12,426 bases of DNA from Euperipatoides rowelli (Eukaryota > Onychophora > Udeonychophora > Euonychophora > Peripatopsidae): the NCBI GenBank assembly GCA_003024985.2, contig PXIH01S0013969.1, one strand, 5' to 3'. The notes under the pieces are model-generated. The model ran no database searches, was not told where the DNA came from, and worked only from the letters and a program-made list of their open reading frames with translations. Below are positions 9,162 through 12,426 of the stretch, one piece after another. The stretch's first letter is position 1; each line of letters begins with the position of its first letter. A program made the position numbers and the translations under genes.

Positions 9162-10033
9162 ATCTCATTATTTACTGATTGGTCAAAAACATTGAAGTGG
9201 GGGTGTCACCCCAACCGGGGGCCACCCCATGGGTCTGGGTATAATGAACCTCTGCCTATTTATTGTTTCAGTACTGGCTACCGCTTTACTGCATTTTTCT
9301 TTCAAGTTATTTCTGCCCACCACCAATTTTAGGAAAAAAATTTTTTTCTTCTTTTGCAAAAGTTTTTCAATATTATTATTGACGTTTGATTAGGCTGAAA
9401 AATTCCACACAATAACAATAGAATACTTGATCTGAATCATCTTTTTTTTTTTATCAAATGAAAAAAAAAAAAATCCACACAAATGCCTGCTTTTTAATAA
9501 CAAATAAAGAAGTCCTTGTTTTCTCTTCTTTCTGAACTTTGTTCAATATACTGTATCTTTAATATTTGCTACTTCAAATAAATTAAAATGTGAAAGCTAA
9601 AAATAGAAGGGCAAACCTTTTTGAATTTATCTTTTTAAGATTACATTAAAGGAGGATCTTTTATATAATTGACTGATAGCATTATCTTAGCATGTAGATA
9701 GATTAATTAGAACTACCAGCAAGGTGATTGATTGACTCAAGAATGCATGCACATTTTGAGTAAATTGTCACCCAATTTTCATTTATAGCTTACCTTTGCT
9801 CAGGGCTGAATAAAATCCTGATTAGAGAAATATCATATAATTGATGACTATTTATTAATAGACTGATAACCTTGTATTTAATAAAGGCAGGTAGGTAAAA
9901 AAAATTTTTTAGGGCAACATTGGCCATATTACTTGTTTTGTTAATATTTTTTTATTTTTTCAAGATATTTCCACTATTTTAAAAGTAGACAAGAGTTACT
10001 GATATAAGATAAATTTTATTCCAGAAGAAACCT

Positions 10034-10100
10034 CCCCCCCCCCCAGATACTGAGTAAATGGAGTTTATTAGGGGTGTTTTTTTTTTTTTTTAAAAAAAAA
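10034..10100. repeat. Poly-C run and T15/A9 junction
   Basis: Eleven C at 10034-10044, then T15 directly joined to A9 at 10077-10100. It resembles the arrangement at 8579-8678 without sharing the intervening sequence. Confidence 0.7.
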
Positions 10101-10180
10101 CCTGAGCACTCAAAGTATATCAGAGCAAGTTCTGAATCCAGAAGTCGTATTTTTAAAAAATTGGAGGGATTTTAATAAAT

Positions 10181-10218
10181 TCTGATCACTATCAGAGTAC
10201 ACTTTTGACTACTCTGAT
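10181..10218. repeat. Two mutually exclusive hairpins sharing one arm
   Basis: ATCAGAGTA (10191-10199) pairs perfectly with TACTCTGAT (10210-10218) around a 10-nt loop. The same ATCAGA can instead pair with TCTGAT (10181-10186) around a 4-nt loop. Confidence 0.5.
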
Positions 10219-12315
10219 CAAAACACTAAGATTCAGATGGAATACCTACAATGCATCATAACACAAAATTCATAATGGAGGAACAAGATATTCTAGGCCC
10301 CATAACATATTTAAAATGAGATTGGAATTGGTCTGATCTATTTAAGCACTACTTGCCCTGCATAATTTTCTATTTTGACTATACAAGATCTTTACGACAA
10401 TGAAGACTGTTTTTAAAATGCTAGAAAAATAAGGTATTTCCAGTAAATGAAATAAGTATAGCTAATATGCATTTTCTTTTCCTTTCGTCTGCATCTTTTA
10501 TTATAATAATCTCAAACTCTGTGTCTCCTTGTTTATGCTCTGTTCATATACAATAATGTCACAATTACTCTGTTGACTCAGTAAACATTTTATGTACAGC
10601 ATCTATGCTGAAACAAAACACTAACACCAGATTCTTCCATATAGTTACAAAGCAATTCAAAATCAGATGAAAACAACAGTTTAACATTAAATATCAGGGT
10701 AATATTCTAATTTAATATTCAAAATACCTTTATAAATTGTTTTAATATCAATTAAGACGAATAAACATAAAGGGACAAAATATTTTAAATTAGATTTAAA
10801 CTTATTTAGTCAAAACTATTGAGATATTCAAATTATTATTTTTTTATTATATTAATAAATGTTAACTTTTCTTTGATCATTTTTAAATTGTTTGTAGTAT
10901 TAGTCAACCAGGTCATATACATTTAACAAGCAAAAAAAAATTTTCATGCCCTCCCCCCATCTCATCAGAATCTATTTTTAAAATATTCAATTAAGTGAAA
11001 TATTATTAAATGAATTAATAATTCTGAAATTTTTTTTTACTAATTAAAAATTTGACGAAACTTGTTATCCAAAATAATTATTTTATTTTTTTAAATTGCT
11101 TGAATGACAAAATCAATAGAGCATGATAAAACTCAAACGAAATGTTAAACATGTACTAGAAAGAATGCAAGATGTAATAGTTGTTGCAAAGATTATACAG
11201 ACCAATAAAAAAATGAACTTACCCTTGTATTAAGTTAAACTGTTCATTTTATTTAGTAATAACTTCATTTTAACAACAAAATTCAATAAACAATTATAAA
11301 AAGAACAGTAATTTATTTTATTTTAATTAGATGATTAATTTGTTTAATTTTTAAAAGCCAGTCTCTAGTAAGAACATTATAAAAGCAAAGTTTTATCAAA
11401 CAGATTGAAAACTTGAGTATGTAGAAGAGGAGGAGATAATGATTCATCTTTTAATACCTCAACAAATTTCTAGAACATTAAAAAAAAAAAAAATTAAAGA
11501 ATTGTAACTTATTTATTCTGGTTCAAAAGTAAATTAATATGTCAACAGTCGGCCATCTTTATTTTATTATTTTGATGTATCAACTGGTGTCATTAGTTTT
11601 TTTTCTTGTACTGTAATCATGAAAGATCTTTTGCTAACTGTCAAACTCTTGGGAACGGGGACAAGGCCTACATCACACATGACCTAAGTCACATGATCAA
11701 ACTATAATATCTTGAAGTAATTTTCTTAGAGCCTCCAGCTATACCACTTTTGCAATGAATTTTGGGATAAAAATATAAGCTGCTCTATTCACCTTGAAAC
11801 TAATTTTTAATATTTAAAAAGTAAGAAGAACATATGTCGTTTTTCAATGTTTAAGTATGGTTTAAAAAAAAAAAAACTAAAGCTTATTTGTCCACAACAA
11901 TAAAAGTATAATGTAATTTTAACTTTATTTAAAGCTAGGAATTTAAAAGTCAGTTTTTAACCCTTTCACTCCTATTCTTCATAAAAGGCAACTTTATGTT
12001 TAAGAAATAATCAAATATTGTAGTTTACATATGAAAATTATAGGATATACCATTACTTTTGTAATTTTCTTAAAGTAATGTTATATTTATATTGCAATGT
12101 GAATTCATGTTTTGTAAATATACTACAAATTTTTTCTTATTTGTTATCAAAATGCTTTTATTGCCTTTTATATTAAATCTAATCTATGTGGATGATTTTA
12201 AATGCCAGGTACTGAAATTACTTGTCACAATTTTACAAACCTCTCTCAAAGTCTGATATTTATGTACACCTCCCTTCAGAACCTTTTATTTATAATTGAG
12301 TTTGCATACTGTATA

Positions 12316-12426
12316 CAGAGGCGTAGCATGACTGTTTGGTACCCGGGGCCCGGTTAATTTTTGACACCCTCTTTCAAAAATTTTTGATAACCTTTTTTTA
12401 TTAATAAGCTTTTTTTTTTTTTTTTT
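12316..12426. mobile_element. Left end of a hAT-type element cut by the window edge
   Basis: CAGAGGCGTAGCATG at 12316 is a typical hAT-type terminus, related to CAGAGCCGTAGCTAG of the MITE at 6988. It is followed by the GC-rich TACCCGGGGCCCGG and then T-rich sequence ending in a run of 17 T at the window edge. The expected target duplication would be the preceding ACTGTATA (12308-12315); the other end is outside. Confidence 0.55.

Larger units (their letters stand above)
8212..9237. mobile_element. Candidate non-autonomous hAT-type element, 8-bp flanking duplication
   Basis: The sequence starts CAGAGGCACGCGG and ends CCCATGGGTCTG. GGTATAAT lies immediately before the start (8204-8211) and immediately after the end (9238-9245). 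CAG...CTG ends with an exact 8-bp duplication fit a hAT insertion of 1026 bp. Weak point: beyond CAGA the two ends are not clearly inverted repeats. The interior has no ORF. It includes a 12-C run (8579-8590), a T12/A8 junction (8659-8678) and a small inverted repeat (9074-9161), and it becomes GC-rich at the right end. Confidence 0.5.
7616..12426. other. Non-coding stretch, probably intron upstream of the EGF13-like exon
   Basis: No EGF-type or other exon was recognised on either strand in these 4.8 kb. If the gene follows the vertebrate Notch layout, an exon for repeats just before EGF13 lies further right. The stretch contains a candidate hAT-type element (8212-9237), the start of another (12316 to the edge), C-runs and T/A-run junctions near 8580-8680 and 10030-10100, and alternative hairpins at 10181-10218. 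The rest (7616-8200, 9240-10020, 10220-12300) is AT-rich with no feature I can support. Confidence 0.6.

Noticed and set aside
9660-9880. Loose direct similarity around TATAATTGA and GACTGATA (about 9663-9680 and 9836-9870)
   Set aside because: Matches are short and broken up and could arise from base composition.
11640-11760. Less AT-rich patch with TGACCTAAGTCA
   Set aside because: Considered as an exon or a bZIP-like site. There is no open frame with splice borders and only a weak palindrome, so at most an old repeat fragment.

Overview
The window looks like AT-rich (by eye about 70% A+T) genomic DNA from an animal, most likely an invertebrate. It carries four small, clean, spliced coding exons on the minus strand, set in long repeat-bearing introns. 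There is no operon-like gene packing, no ribosome-binding sites and no long intact ORF. I see no vertebrate-type Alu or LINE sequence, and no tRNA or rRNA gene. The exact phylum cannot be read from this sequence.

The gene runs right to left. Four internal exons lie at 7615-7502, 7402-7289, 3365-3132 and 2974-2861. All have consensus AG/GT borders and all are phase 1 at both ends, with lengths 114, 114, 234 and 114 nt. Spliced, they read through without a stop and encode five consecutive EGF-like repeats, most with a calcium-binding consensus. Every exon starts with the linker and sixth cysteine of the repeat begun in the exon before. The repeat order, particular sequence signatures (C-x4-C in the third repeat, a GTSGPNC ending in the fourth) and the exon lengths fit EGF repeats 13-17 of the receptor Notch. 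Neither the start nor the end of the gene is in the window: the upstream intron is at least 4.8 kb and the downstream intron at least 2.86 kb, unless an exon was missed.

The 3.9-kb intron between the second and third exons contains most of the recognisable mobile DNA. A hAT-type MITE (6988-7172) has a perfect 8-bp target duplication. An older hAT-like element (about 5331-6335) has clustered TAGCCC subterminal motifs, and a pogo/Tigger-like MITE (5919-6145) is inserted in it. The upstream intron holds a further candidate hAT-type element (8212-9237, perfect 8-bp flanking duplication), and the window ends inside another (from 12316). No transposase is encoded, so all appear non-autonomous. The rest is AT-rich intron with homopolymer tracts, several perfect or near-perfect hairpins, and a marked excess of the word TACTGTA/TACAGTA.

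I found no new biological system. The strongest result is the Notch assignment and its conserved exon architecture; the next strongest is the set of mobile-element boundaries resolved to the base.
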